The notes under the pieces are model-generated. The model was not told the DNA's origin. It ran no database searches and was given only the letters and a program-made list of their open reading frames with translations. This document shows, one piece after another, positions 49,301-56,040 of a stretch of 64,000 nt of DNA. Source of the DNA: UBA4416 sp048498515 (GTDB lineage: Bacteria > Bacteroidota > Bacteroidia > B-17B0 > Aurantibacillaceae); the NCBI GenBank assembly GCA_048498515.1, contig JBEHXV010000011.1, positions 72,994 through 136,993 of the forward strand, read 5' to 3'. Position numbers and translations under genes: made by a program. Numbering within the stretch: the stretch's first letter is position 1; each line of letters begins with the position of its first letter.

Positions 49301-49465
49301 ATGGCCACAGGTGGTTCCGCTTGCCGAAAAAGGCAATGTAATGGGAGCCGCTGCCGCCGCGGTTGCATTATCGCCACCCTGTGAAAAAACAGTTTTGGGT
49401 GCAAGGGATGCTATTAAAAATAAGGCCAGGACCAGCCACTTTTTGGAAAATAAAAATGAATTCAT
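43370..49465 (-). CDS. Giant adhesin-like protein with tandem PKD-like repeats and T9SS type B sorting domain (2031 aa)
   Basis: The ATG at 49465 (the TTG at 49483 is unneeded) starts a signal peptide, SFLFSKKWLVLALFLIASLA. Residues about 35-400 hold jelly-roll-like surface modules (CGHVDNYNPLSPYG, CVTVRYTVGDCTRGAHFAYA). Nine tandem repeats of about 90 residues follow, each with ATYCSG, TYSWTNSNT, SGVITVTPSANSC and a TNYTV close, a PKD-like unit seen in Bacteroidota surface proteins. Further Ig/PKD domains include WSWNFGDGDSGTDQNP and YLWNFGDQFSTAA. The end, IPNAFTPNNGDGVNDLF to FDRWGERIYYTDD and YIWKVKLKDVF, is the gliding-motility-type (type B) sorting domain. It is exported through T9SS and shown at the surface, probably as an adhesin. 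Confidence 0.92.
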   Translation of the reverse strand: MNSFLFSKKWLVLALFLIASLAPKTVFSQGGDNATAAAAAPITLPFSASGTTCGHVDNYNPLSPYGITPDGKDWLYYFCAPSSGVIDIMMTNAYGTPPAIMVYNTVPNATGSNWVSTNFTGANYMNSILSITATAGSCYYVMIDNYPTATFTETCINYSLTIQYHVNQPAAPLQPACSNIGYDSGNLSGWSGTTGAVNIGAAGAPTPSYIPMYYGTTAQQHSVTSGAGTDPYGGFPIVNPSGGPNSLRLGDFGTFGTSGQFLGGVPGACGATLEQKFSVTASNALFVYYYAVVIQDAGTDHTNQEQPFFKTDIFDCSGNPVACGQYLVTGGPGIPGFTLSGAGSNVYYKNWSPVAVDLTPYIGTCVTVRYTVGDCTRGAHFAYAYIDASCSPLAITGINQICPTKTTTLTAPVGLFTYSWTPGGQTTQSITVSPTVTTNYTCELTSYTNCKTFLTYSVSLFPAATISASSQTVCNGTAATLTTTVNNPGGTYAWLPGGGAGASNIISPGSTTNYTCTYTDPNGCQDTAMGRVTVNPLPNMTTPPTLAVCHNATVAASAFTSTVAGTTYSWTNLNTSIGLGANGSGDTPAFTASNTSASPVTAIISVTPTANSCVGPPVSYSITVNPIPNVNAVTSGTYCSGAAVPSAVFSGSVTSTTYSWTNTNSTIGLAASGTGNAPAFTSTNTTSAGISGVITVTPGANSCIGVPTNYTVLVNPIPTVTAIPSATYCSGVTVPATTFSGNIASATYSWTNSNTAIGTGASGLASVPSFTALNTAASGISGVITVTPSANSCVGTPTNYSIMVNPIPVVDAVPSATYCSGITVPATAFTGSVTSTTYSWANTNPAVGLTALGTGNTPTFTATNSGASGISGVVTVTPSANFCVGAPTNYTITVNPLPTVNTVPSATYCSGVLVPAVTFTGNTTGATYNWTNSNTATGVASSGVATVSAFTATNSGTSGISGIITVTPSANSCIGTPTNYTVLVNPIPTVNAVASATYCNGDVVPAVNFSGSVASATYSWTNSNTAIGTSASGITTVPSFNATNSASTFISGIITVTPSANSCAGVPTNYTVVVNPTPVVNAVPSATYCSGDAVAATTFTGNVATTTYSWSNSNTAIGTGANGVATIPGFNATNSSASGISGVITVTPSANSCLGTPTDFTIVVNPIPTVNAVPSATYCNGVTVTATTFTGNVAGATYSWTNSNTAIGALGSGASTVPVFDAANNTLAEISGVITVTPSANSCVGLPMSYTVSVNPTPTVIVPPDAVYCAGSTVPASTFTGTIPSTVFSWTNSAPSIGMAASGTGNIPSFTSVNSTASSVTAVISVTPSANSCVGTALVFSITVNPNPAAPTVANATICPGSSATLTATAPGPTYNWYDAAVSGNLLASNAAYTTPSLTASTMYYVNTTNAFGCVSPITPVDVTVLNFLPVNASANQTICAGQTASLTVTPNGIGYTSSWDSPGSTAFSTASSLTVSPATTTNYSVTVTSSNGCSGIGQTLITVNQLPIANAGSPVAFCQNQSGNLGSPVVAGYSYSWNPATGLSNTSVANPQVTLSNTGTAPATTDYTLTVTLNGCSSSNTTAATVNPLPVSEAGSSMTLCAVQNGTIGTSTTTGYTYVWSSATNLSSATVADPTVTGINSSLIPVVTHYTVTTTETATSCQSTDDVVVTVLPLPTVNAGAVAASCEGTTGLPLNGTAGGSVSGVMWSGGTGSFHPNNTTAIASYDPAASEYANGSVTLTLTAIANAPCQNVSSPVVIDFYKKPVIDYTVNIPKGCPEHCVNFTDQSTVASPDAIQAWSWNFGDGDSGTDQNPAHCYSQTGLYSVTLTATSNHGCSSSLSISQMIEVYEQPVAAFSANPQAVGVLDPNISIQDNSQNAFTYLWNFGDQFSTAAANTSTVTNPTHAYTNSGEYIIDLLVTSVHGCTDRTSVIVEVLPEFTFYIPNAFTPNNGDGVNDLFTGMGIGIEKYEMWIFDRWGERIYYTDDIRKGWDGKRQGKSDVVQQDVYIWKVKLKDVFEKTHDYIGHVTLLK
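45430..47865 (-). repeat. Nine tandem ~270-bp repeats within the adhesin gene
   Basis: The nine units are about 270 bp (90 codons) each; they are most alike in the middle, where SATYCSG, YSWTNSNTAIG and SGVITVTPSANSC recur almost unchanged. The first and last units have drifted most. The pattern is typical of duplication by unequal recombination; copy number may vary between strains. Confidence 0.85.
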
Positions 49466-49793
49466 TATCTGATTTTTTAGCAATTATAAAGAATTAAATT
49501 AGTTTTATTTTGTAGATTTTTGGCAGTTGGAAACAATTTGAAAAATAATTTTTAATATGCTTTAAATATTTGTTAATCAATATTTTATATACAATATTTT
49601 ATTTGAAAATTGTAATATTTCTGGAATAAATTCTTATAAAATTTCGCCCCTATAAAAATTCATTTTTTCTACAATATCACACCATAAACGAGCTGTTTTA
49701 CATCTTAAGTAGATCTCTTTTTAAATGGCCAGATTATAATTTTTTTACAATTATTTAATTTCTACGTGTAAACAAATTTGTTTATTTTTGTAT
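49466..49793. other. AT-rich divergent intergenic region
   Basis: These 328 bp separate the adhesin gene from the XRE/AbiEii pair. They are strongly AT-rich with a repeated AATATTTTA-type word (49581-49604). Promoters for both directions are expected; only the plus-strand element at 49783-49790 and the palindrome 49769-49784 stand out. No gene seen. Confidence 0.5.
49769..49790 (+). promoter_or_regulatory. 16-bp palindromic operator candidate overlapping a TAnnTTTG promoter element
   Basis: TAAACAAATTTGTTTA (49769-49784) is its own reverse complement. It overlaps TATTTTTG (49783-49790), an exact match to the Bacteroidota -7 consensus. The next gene's ATG is at 49794, so any transcript from this promoter would have almost no leader. 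The layout fits an autoregulated antitoxin promoter. Confidence 0.6.
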
Positions 49794-50252
49794 ATGACTT
49801 CAACATTAGATATCATAAAAGGAGTTCATCCGGGAATTATTCTTGACCGGGAACTTAAGCAAAGGAAATTACGCAAAGGACAGTTTGCCCTGTCTATTAA
49901 AGAGTATCCACAAACACTTGGCAGTATTACCAAAGGCAAAAGAAAAATGAATATTCCTCTTGCGCTAAAGATAGAAGAGGCCCTGCAAATGGATGAAGGA
50001 TATTTTATGATCCTGCAAGTGTATTATGATATTGAAGAGGAAAAAAGAAAAAAACAACTTACGCCTGACTTATCGAAACTAAGACCTGTTTTATTTTGGG
50101 ATACCAAAATTGAAAAGATAAACTGGCAGAAGCAAAAAAAAGCTGTTATCAAAAGGGTTTTTGAACGTGGTAATGAAACTGAAAAAAACGAAATTACCCG
50201 TTTTTATGGAGAAGGAATTATTCATGAAACCTTAGCGTCTTATGAAAAGTAA
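49794..50252 (+). CDS. XRE/HigA-like antitoxin candidate (152 aa)
   Basis: The third-codon ATG (49794) is chosen over the TTG at 49788. VHPGIILDRELKQRKLRKGQ at the start matches the entry of HigA/VapI-type plasmid maintenance antidote proteins, and the following LAKIEEALQMDEGYFM-like stretch (read as LALKIEEALQMDEGYFM) completes an XRE-type helix-turn-helix (about residues 10-75). The C-terminal half, with LRPVLFWDTKIEKINW and KRVFERGNETEKNEI, is a separate domain. It overlaps the AbiEii-like gene by 11 bp, so the two are translated together. In a toxin-antitoxin pair it would be the antitoxin and repressor, probably acting at the palindrome 10 bp upstream. Confidence 0.82.
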   Translation: MTSTLDIIKGVHPGIILDRELKQRKLRKGQFALSIKEYPQTLGSITKGKRKMNIPLALKIEEALQMDEGYFMILQVYYDIEEEKRKKQLTPDLSKLRPVLFWDTKIEKINWQKQKKAVIKRVFERGNETEKNEITRFYGEGIIHETLASYEK

Positions 50253-50898
50253 TTTACACTATCATACTGTAACTCCACTATTACATAATATTTTAAAAAC
50301 CTTGATGGCATCTAAGGAATTTGATGCTTTTAGATTAGTAGGAGGAACTGCCTTAAGTCTTTACAAAGGACACCGTTTATCTGTTGATATTGATCTATTT
50401 ACCGACGCAGAATATGGATCCATTGATTTTGCAGCCATTACCACTTTCTTGCGTGCAAACTACCCTTATGTTGATACAGGTAATGATGATATTATCGGTT
50501 TTGGTAAATCCTATTTTGTGGGAGATAACCAGGGTGATTGTATTAAGCTGGATATTTATTATACAACCGATCATTTTATTGATGAGATACAACTCATAGA
50601 TGGGATTCGCCTGGCAAGTATTGAGGAAATTATAGCCATGAAAATAAATGTTGTATCCAGGGGCGGACGTAAAAAGGATTTCTGGGATATTCATGAATTA
50701 AAAGATGACTACACAATTGATGAAATGGTTGCTTTGCATCTTAAAAAGCATGAACATACACACGACAGAGAATTAATCAGGACTAACTTTACGGAATTTG
50801 AGAATGCAGATGTTGATTTTGATCCGGAATGTGTGCGCAACAAATCATGGGAGATCATTAAACTGGATATGATTGATTATGTAAAAGAGTTAACGTAA
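50242..50898 (+). CDS. Nucleotidyltransferase AbiEii/AbiGii-family toxin candidate (218 aa)
   Basis: The MNT-fold motif is clear: FRLVGGTALSLYKGHRLSVD continuing into DIDLF, with Gly34-Gly35 and the metal-binding Asp49 and Asp51, as in AbiEii toxins that modify tRNA or other acceptors with nucleotides. IRLASIEEIIAMKINVVSRG and KDFWDIHELK are the other conserved blocks of the family. The length is short but normal for single-domain members. The gene overlaps the XRE gene in a different frame, an arrangement seen for type IV toxin-antitoxin and abortive-infection pairs. Partner type (XRE and not the usual AbiEi) is the unusual point. Confidence 0.88.
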   Translation: MKSNLHYHTVTPLLHNILKTLMASKEFDAFRLVGGTALSLYKGHRLSVDIDLFTDAEYGSIDFAAITTFLRANYPYVDTGNDDIIGFGKSYFVGDNQGDCIKLDIYYTTDHFIDEIQLIDGIRLASIEEIIAMKINVVSRGGRKKDFWDIHELKDDYTIDEMVALHLKKHEHTHDRELIRTNFTEFENADVDFDPECVRNKSWEIIKLDMIDYVKELT

Positions 50899-51005
50899 TT
50901 AAATCAATCACGTAGTTATCTTTTTGAATTTTGGAATACTATTTGCCATTACCATATTAGATAAATTGGCTTTTTATAGCTCATTTTGCGTTCCCTTCAG
51001 TCATT

Positions 51006-51076
51006 TTCACTCTCTAAAAATTCAATTCACTCATTTAAAATTGAATTTCACCCATCTAAAATAGATTTTCACTCAA
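51006..51076. repeat. Array of four 20-21-bp direct repeats upstream of the sigma factor gene
   Basis: CACTC-type cores begin at 51008, 51028, 51049 (CACCC) and 51070, spaced 20, 21 and 21 bases. Most units have the form TTTCACTC then ATCTAAAAT and then a GAA-like end. The spacing of about two helical turns would place bound protein on one face of the DNA. It lies 110-175 bp ahead of the sigma factor start. Confidence 0.7.
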
Positions 51077-51182
51077 TGTAACGAAAAATAATGGGTTTGA
51101 TTTTCAGTTACTTAACTTTTGGGCTTAATTTATTTCATTTTTTACTGTAACTATTTGTTCCGTTTGGCATTATAAACCCACA

Positions 51183-51776
51183 ATGCTTTTAAACGCAGTC
51201 TATATGGATTTCTCACCGCGATACCATCATACCGCCGAAATGTTACAATCTGAACAACAGATCATTGAGGCTGCGAAACAGAACCCCGAGCATTTCGGGC
51301 CCCTGTACGACAAATATTACAAACAGATCTTTGGCTACGTGTACCAGCGTATGGATTCAAAAGATGCCGCTTTTGACCTGACCGCGCAGGTATTTTTAAA
51401 AGCCCTTACCAATATTGAAAAATATGAGTACAAGGGTGTGCCATTTGCAAGTTGGTTATACCGCATTGCGCACAGCGAAGTGATGCAGCTTTTCCGCAAC
51501 AACAAAAAACTGCGTACCATTAACGCCGATGTAAGCGACCTGAGAAATATTTGCGAAGAGGTGGAGGAAGAATACATGGAGCAATACAAAGGCATATTGA
51601 TGAACGTGATAAAAGACCTGCCGGAAGACGAATTGCAGTTAATTGAATTACGATTCTTTGAGAAAAGAGCGTTTAAAGAGATTGCTGAAATACTTAATAT
51701 TACCGAAACAAACGCCAAAGTAAAGCTGTACCGAATATTGGAACGCGTGAAAAAAACGCTGACGAAGAAAAAATAG
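51183..51776 (+). CDS. RNA polymerase ECF-type sigma-70 factor (197 aa)
   Basis: Region 2 (about 36-105) shows FGPLYDKYYKQIFGYVYQRM, DLTAQVFLKAL and FASWLYRIAHSEVMQLFR. Region 4 (about 135-190) shows LPEDELQLIELRFFEKRAFK and IAEILNITETNAKVKLYRI, the -35-binding helix-turn-helix. Three starts are possible (51183, 51204 and 51240); the second gives the more usual N-terminus. ECF factors redirect RNA polymerase in response to an envelope or other signal and are normally held by an anti-sigma protein. The three genes after it (5, 11 and 17 bp gaps) probably form its operon. Four direct repeats upstream may regulate it. Confidence 0.93.
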   Translation: MLLNAVYMDFSPRYHHTAEMLQSEQQIIEAAKQNPEHFGPLYDKYYKQIFGYVYQRMDSKDAAFDLTAQVFLKALTNIEKYEYKGVPFASWLYRIAHSEVMQLFRNNKKLRTINADVSDLRNICEEVEEEYMEQYKGILMNVIKDLPEDELQLIELRFFEKRAFKEIAEILNITETNAKVKLYRILERVKKTLTKKK

Positions 51777-51781
51777 AATTT

Positions 51782-53368
51782 ATGACCGAACGTTTATATA
51801 AATTTTTATTAAATCTTATTTTACCATTTATTTTTTATGGCTGTCATTCCAGTTCCTCAACCGAAACAAGCAGTAACGGCAATATACAGGATACACTTAC
51901 TACAAACATTGTTATTTCCGATAACCAGCCTGATTCAATCGGCCTCTCCTCCACCGGTAATCAGGCCGGTTTACGTGAAGAAAAAATAGCATCCCTCTCT
52001 GAACTTTATAAAAGATGCCGAAAAAAAGCATCGGTATTTACCGTGAACCCTAACCGTGATACGGTAATAAAATGCAAAGAGGGTACGCTCATTTCCATTC
52101 CTGCCAATTCTTTTGAAACCATTGATGGCCAATTGCCGGCTAATGGCAATATCAAACTATCTGTTAATGAATACTATTCCGTTTCGGATATGTTACTGGC
52201 CAATTTAACTACCAGCAGCAACGGTAGTATGATTGAAACAGGGGGTATGTTCTATATATCGGCTACCGAAAAAGACAGCAATGATAGTTTAAAATTAAAA
52301 AAGGGAAAGGACCTTACATTTGCCCTGCCAAATTTCCAATCCAAAAATATGGCCGGCATGCAAGTATTCAATGGCGTTCATGATAGTGCCGGTGTTAACT
52401 GGGAAGCTAAAAGCGGAATGGCCGGTTTTGCCCAACAGTGGATTAATGGCAGAAGGGATTTAAATATTATTGCCGATAATTACCTGGTATTTCCTGATGT
52501 TGAGCCAAAAAAATTACCTACTCTTAATTCCTCTCAAAGTTATACTGCTGAGTTGTTAATGCCTATAAGAGATGTTTTTCAAAATAACAGCATTACCAGA
52601 AGTGCGATTGGCTATATCGATACAATGGGCATGTTGCGGGGATACCTGGCCGGAAATAAAAAACGGAAATTTAAATTTGAAACAAACTATACCCCTACAT
52701 TTTCTGAAAACATACGTGTGAATGTGGCCGTGAGCTTTAGAGTTCAACTGAAGAAAAAAGAGGATGTGAACATGCAATACCTGGATAAGCTTTTAAAAAT
52801 GGGCAAATGTAATCCCGATAGCCTTGTAGCGGTAAAAGCCACGTTTATTCCTGTTATTAAAAGAATGAACTTCGAAAATATTAAACCCGACCTGAACTAC
52901 TATACCATTTCCGTTTCCAGTCACAAAAAACGGCTAAACCAGATTAAAAAAATGCAAAGGGCTTATCAAGAGCATGTGAAACAACTTGAGGCAAGCGCTA
53001 CAGCCAACATTAACAATGCCAGGGAATACTTACTGTTAAGCACACAAAGTTTAGGCTGGATAAATTGCGACCGCTTTTACGATAATCCTAATAAAACCAA
53101 CTATCTTGTAAAGCTGGAAGAGAGAACCAGTTTATTGATCGTATTTAACAATATCAGGTCCATCATACCTTGCGATAGCAAGGGCATTTTTCATGATGTT
53201 CCTTTAGGCGAAAAAATTACGATTGTAGCTTTAAAAGCCGACCAGGGGAAATTGCTGATGGCCATGCACGAAACCGTTATAAGTAACACCCCTTTTGAAA
53301 GCCTGCACTTCAATCCTGTATCATTAAGTGAATACAAATCGAAGCTTCAAAAATTAAATAGCATATAA
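51782..53368 (+). CDS. Putative lipoprotein with a domain shared with the next membrane protein (528 aa)
   Basis: The N-terminus MTERLYKFLLNLILPFIFYG ends in Cys21 (lipobox FYGC) followed by a serine-rich tether. Residues about 90-230 read KEGTLISIPANSFETIDGQL, GNIKLSVNEYYSVSDMLLAN and ETGGMFYISATEK. This pattern of a short beta domain (GtxIxIPxxSF, then GxVxIxxxE, then a GM repeat) recurs in the membrane protein of the next gene, so the two share a homologous module, perhaps ZU5-like. The C-terminal half has coiled-coil-like residues (about 390-420) and LGWINCDRFYDN. The gene lies between a sigma factor and an FGE-like gene. Function unknown; it may sense or carry an envelope signal. Confidence 0.75.
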   Translation: MTERLYKFLLNLILPFIFYGCHSSSSTETSSNGNIQDTLTTNIVISDNQPDSIGLSSTGNQAGLREEKIASLSELYKRCRKKASVFTVNPNRDTVIKCKEGTLISIPANSFETIDGQLPANGNIKLSVNEYYSVSDMLLANLTTSSNGSMIETGGMFYISATEKDSNDSLKLKKGKDLTFALPNFQSKNMAGMQVFNGVHDSAGVNWEAKSGMAGFAQQWINGRRDLNIIADNYLVFPDVEPKKLPTLNSSQSYTAELLMPIRDVFQNNSITRSAIGYIDTMGMLRGYLAGNKKRKFKFETNYTPTFSENIRVNVAVSFRVQLKKKEDVNMQYLDKLLKMGKCNPDSLVAVKATFIPVIKRMNFENIKPDLNYYTISVSSHKKRLNQIKKMQRAYQEHVKQLEASATANINNAREYLLLSTQSLGWINCDRFYDNPNKTNYLVKLEERTSLLIVFNNIRSIIPCDSKGIFHDVPLGEKITIVALKADQGKLLMAMHETVISNTPFESLHFNPVSLSEYKSKLQKLNSI

Positions 53369-53379
53369 AATCCAAATAA

Positions 53380-55155
53380 ATGGGAACAAAATTTAATCTC
53401 GACAGAGAACCGGTTACCGACGAAGAAATTAATTCACACAAAGACTTTGGTGAATTAGTGAAAAAATTTAAAAACGAGAGCATACAGAAAGCCCGAAGCG
53501 ACGTCAGTTTTTTAAAAAACAAAAAAGTCACTTATTCCGCAGTTATAGCAGGTGTGGCCGTTATATGTACCGTTACTTATTTCTCTGTATTTAAAAAAGA
53601 ACCTCCAAAAGAAACCAAGCATGATAAAATAGCTACTATTCAAAACACCAACAATACACCTGATACCAAGCCGAAAAAGGCTTTTATTACCCCTCCCATC
53701 TCCAAAATAAACGTTCCCTACTCTTCCTATAAAGTAGATGCCGATAAAGGCGGAACCATTAAACATGCATCCGGTTCAAAGATCATCATCCCAAAAAAGA
53801 GCTTCGTAAATAAACAAGGCGAGGACATTGTGGGCGATGTAGAAATTAAATACAGGGAATTTCACAACCAGGCCGACATTATAGCCAGTGGTATTCCCAT
53901 GACCTATGACAGCGCAGGTGTGCAATTGCATTTGGAAAGCGCCGGCATGATCGATATTAAAGGCTACCTGAACGGCGAGCCTGTATACATCAATCCTAAA
54001 AAAGTAATTACGGTTGAGTTTGCTTCCGGGTACCCTTCTGATAAATATAACATGTACCGACTGGATACTGTAGCTCAAAACTGGGTTTACTTAAGTCGCG
54101 ACAATTCACTAAAGGGACAAGAGGGAGAGAAGAGACTTAAGGGACATGAGCCAACTCCTGAAAAAACGGAGTCACCAAAAGTGGTTGCATTGCAAAAACA
54201 AATTGATGAGATCCCACCAAAAATAGAAGCGGAAAAAGTGGTTTACACAAAAAAAGTAAACCAGTTGCCAAAAGCGGCAGTACCGGCAAAGCCTGCCAAA
54301 GCTACCGAAGGCAGGCCGCAGTTTGAGCTGGATGTGAACTACAAGGACTTTCCGGAACTGGCCGCTTTTAAAAATGCCATCTTTGAAGTTGGTCCCGAAA
54401 ATAAAAACTTTAGTTCGAAACTGGCCGACATTACATGGAACAGCGCCCAGGTATCGGAAGGTCCTGTGAAAGGAAAAAATTACATGTTAACCCTCACGCT
54501 TGGCGACCGGGTTGAAAAATTAATTGTATACCCCGCCTTAACGGGCGCCGATTATGACAAAGCGCTAAAAGCTTACGAGTCGAAATTTGGCGATTATCAA
54601 AAACTGCTGGCCAAACGCGAAGCGGATGAGAAAAAACTGAAAGAGGAGTTTGAAGCCAAACAGAAAGAATACCTCGCCGAAATGCAACGCCTTACAGAGG
54701 AACAGGTTAAAGAAAGGGCCAGGGTTTGGAAAGAACAGCAGGCAAAGCTCGAAGAGCAATTTGATAACATGAGCACTCAACAAAAAGTCATTCGCATTTT
54801 CCAGGTAAGCAGTTTCAATATTTTTAATTCCGATTGCCCTAATACCATGCCTAAGGAGGCAAGTGTTAATCCCATATATGTTGCTGATAGTAAAAAAGGC
54901 TTTATCAGGCCCAATGATGCTTATTTAGTAAGCATGACCAAAAATTTGGTTTACATTGTTCACGGCTCTGATCCTTTATCATTTAACCCGAAAGAAAGCT
55001 ATAGTTTGTGTGTGCTCTCTGCCGGAAAATTTTATTTATGCAGCAAGGAGGATTTTGCAGCGTTTGCTTCATCAAATCAAAATAAAATTCCGGTAAAAGA
55101 AATAAGCCAGAATGTGAATAATGTTGCTGACCTTAAAAAGGTCATTGGAATTTAA
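53380..55155 (+). CDS. Single-pass membrane protein, candidate anti-sigma/envelope signal protein (591 aa)
   Basis: An N-terminal cytoplasmic arm of about 48 residues (REPVTDEEINSHKDFGELVK onward) is followed by one membrane helix (51-71, SAVIAGVAVICTVTYFSVF) and a long periplasmic part. The latter carries a module like the one in the upstream lipoprotein (ASGSKIIIPKKSFVNKQGED, VEIKYREFHNQADI), then a proline/lysine linker, a charged coiled coil (about 400-470, with KREADEKKLKEEFEAKQKEY) and a cysteine-bearing end domain. The topology of short cytoplasmic arm plus one helix next to an ECF sigma gene is typical for anti-sigma factors, though the arm has no recognised anti-sigma motif. Confidence 0.75.
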   Translation: MGTKFNLDREPVTDEEINSHKDFGELVKKFKNESIQKARSDVSFLKNKKVTYSAVIAGVAVICTVTYFSVFKKEPPKETKHDKIATIQNTNNTPDTKPKKAFITPPISKINVPYSSYKVDADKGGTIKHASGSKIIIPKKSFVNKQGEDIVGDVEIKYREFHNQADIIASGIPMTYDSAGVQLHLESAGMIDIKGYLNGEPVYINPKKVITVEFASGYPSDKYNMYRLDTVAQNWVYLSRDNSLKGQEGEKRLKGHEPTPEKTESPKVVALQKQIDEIPPKIEAEKVVYTKKVNQLPKAAVPAKPAKATEGRPQFELDVNYKDFPELAAFKNAIFEVGPENKNFSSKLADITWNSAQVSEGPVKGKNYMLTLTLGDRVEKLIVYPALTGADYDKALKAYESKFGDYQKLLAKREADEKKLKEEFEAKQKEYLAEMQRLTEEQVKERARVWKEQQAKLEEQFDNMSTQQKVIRIFQVSSFNIFNSDCPNTMPKEASVNPIYVADSKKGFIRPNDAYLVSMTKNLVYIVHGSDPLSFNPKESYSLCVLSAGKFYLCSKEDFAAFASSNQNKIPVKEISQNVNNVADLKKVIGI

Positions 55156-55172
55156 TTTAGATACCACTACCT

Positions 55173-55967
55173 ATGAAAAAACTAACTCTTTCTTTAGTTG
55201 TAATGGCAGCCATTACAGCTTCATTTACCGTACAGCAAAAAAAACAATTTGTTCCCCCGGGCACCGTTCAAATAAACGACACCTTGTTTGCCGATGAAGC
55301 CGAAATAAGCAATTTTGCCTGGCTCGAATATGAATCATCGGTAGCAACCATGTATGGCATTAACTCAAGCGAACATTTGGCGATGCTGCCCGATACCTTA
55401 GTGTGGCGCGAAAAATACGCTTACAATGAACCTTATGTACAGTATTATTACAGGCATGTGGCTTACAGGGATTACCCGGTGGTTGGCATTAGTTATGAGC
55501 AGGCAGTAGCTTATTGTAAATGGAGAACAGAAAAAGCAAAAACCATTTTGTCTGTTAAAAAAGATTTTGTGCACCAAAATTTCGAGTACCGTTTACCAAC
55601 AAAAACCGAATGGGAAAAACTGGCTGAACCTTCTTCTTCATTTTTAAATAACGAGGGCAAAAATGAAAAGGGGCTTTATCAGCTTAACTGCGTTCATCCT
55701 GATCTTCCTTCAGATGTAAAACAAGGCCCGCATAAGTATGCCGATGTGACCGCTCCTGTTTACTCTTACTGGAAAAATTCCTTGGGCCTGTTCAATATGG
55801 TGGGCAATGTGGCCGAGATGGTGAACGAAAAAGGAATCTGTAAAGGTGGCGGCTGGCGAAACGCTCTTGAAGACTGCAGGGTTGGAAAAGATAATGGATA
55901 TACCAAACCAACCGCCTGGTTAGGCTTCAGATGCATTTGTGTGGTAAAGAAAAATAAGGATTGTTAA
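55173..55967 (+). CDS. FGE-sulfatase/SUMF1-fold protein, GldJ/GldK-like (264 aa)
   Basis: A short signal peptide (KKLTLSLVVMAAITASFTV) is followed by the SUMF1 fold: PVVGISYEQAVAYCKWRTEK, YRLPTKTEWEKLAEPS, GLFNMVGNVAEMVNE, ICKGGGWRN and WLGFRCIC. These are the signature blocks of formylglycine-generating-enzyme-like proteins. Two cysteines near the end may not match the copper-binding pair of true FGE, so catalysis is uncertain. In Bacteroidota the same fold without enzyme activity is used in GldJ and GldK of the gliding/T9SS machinery. As the last gene of the sigma operon it may be a secreted structural or sensing component. Confidence 0.85.
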   Translation: MKKLTLSLVVMAAITASFTVQQKKQFVPPGTVQINDTLFADEAEISNFAWLEYESSVATMYGINSSEHLAMLPDTLVWREKYAYNEPYVQYYYRHVAYRDYPVVGISYEQAVAYCKWRTEKAKTILSVKKDFVHQNFEYRLPTKTEWEKLAEPSSSFLNNEGKNEKGLYQLNCVHPDLPSDVKQGPHKYADVTAPVYSYWKNSLGLFNMVGNVAEMVNEKGICKGGGWRNALEDCRVGKDNGYTKPTAWLGFRCICVVKKNKDC

Positions 55968-55989
55968 GGTTTATTTTTTGATACGCATA

Positions 55990-56022
55990 AAAAAAGCTTC
56001 ACATTTCTTGTGAAGCTTTTTT
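55990..56022. terminator. Bidirectional intrinsic terminator after the sigma operon
   Basis: AAAAAAGCTTCACA (55990-56003) and its exact complement (56009-56022) enclose TTTCT. It lies 23 bp past the FGE-like gene and 19 bp before the end of the convergent gene at 56041. Confidence 0.9.
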
Positions 56023-56040
56023 AGTAAAGAATATCTAATT

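Noticed and set aside
51006..51076. Short CRISPR-like array
   Set aside because: Units are contiguous and degenerate with no spacers of constant length, and there are no cas genes.
53380..55155. FecR-type anti-sigma factor
   Set aside because: No FecR domain and no TonB-dependent receptor gene beside it; only the topology is similar.
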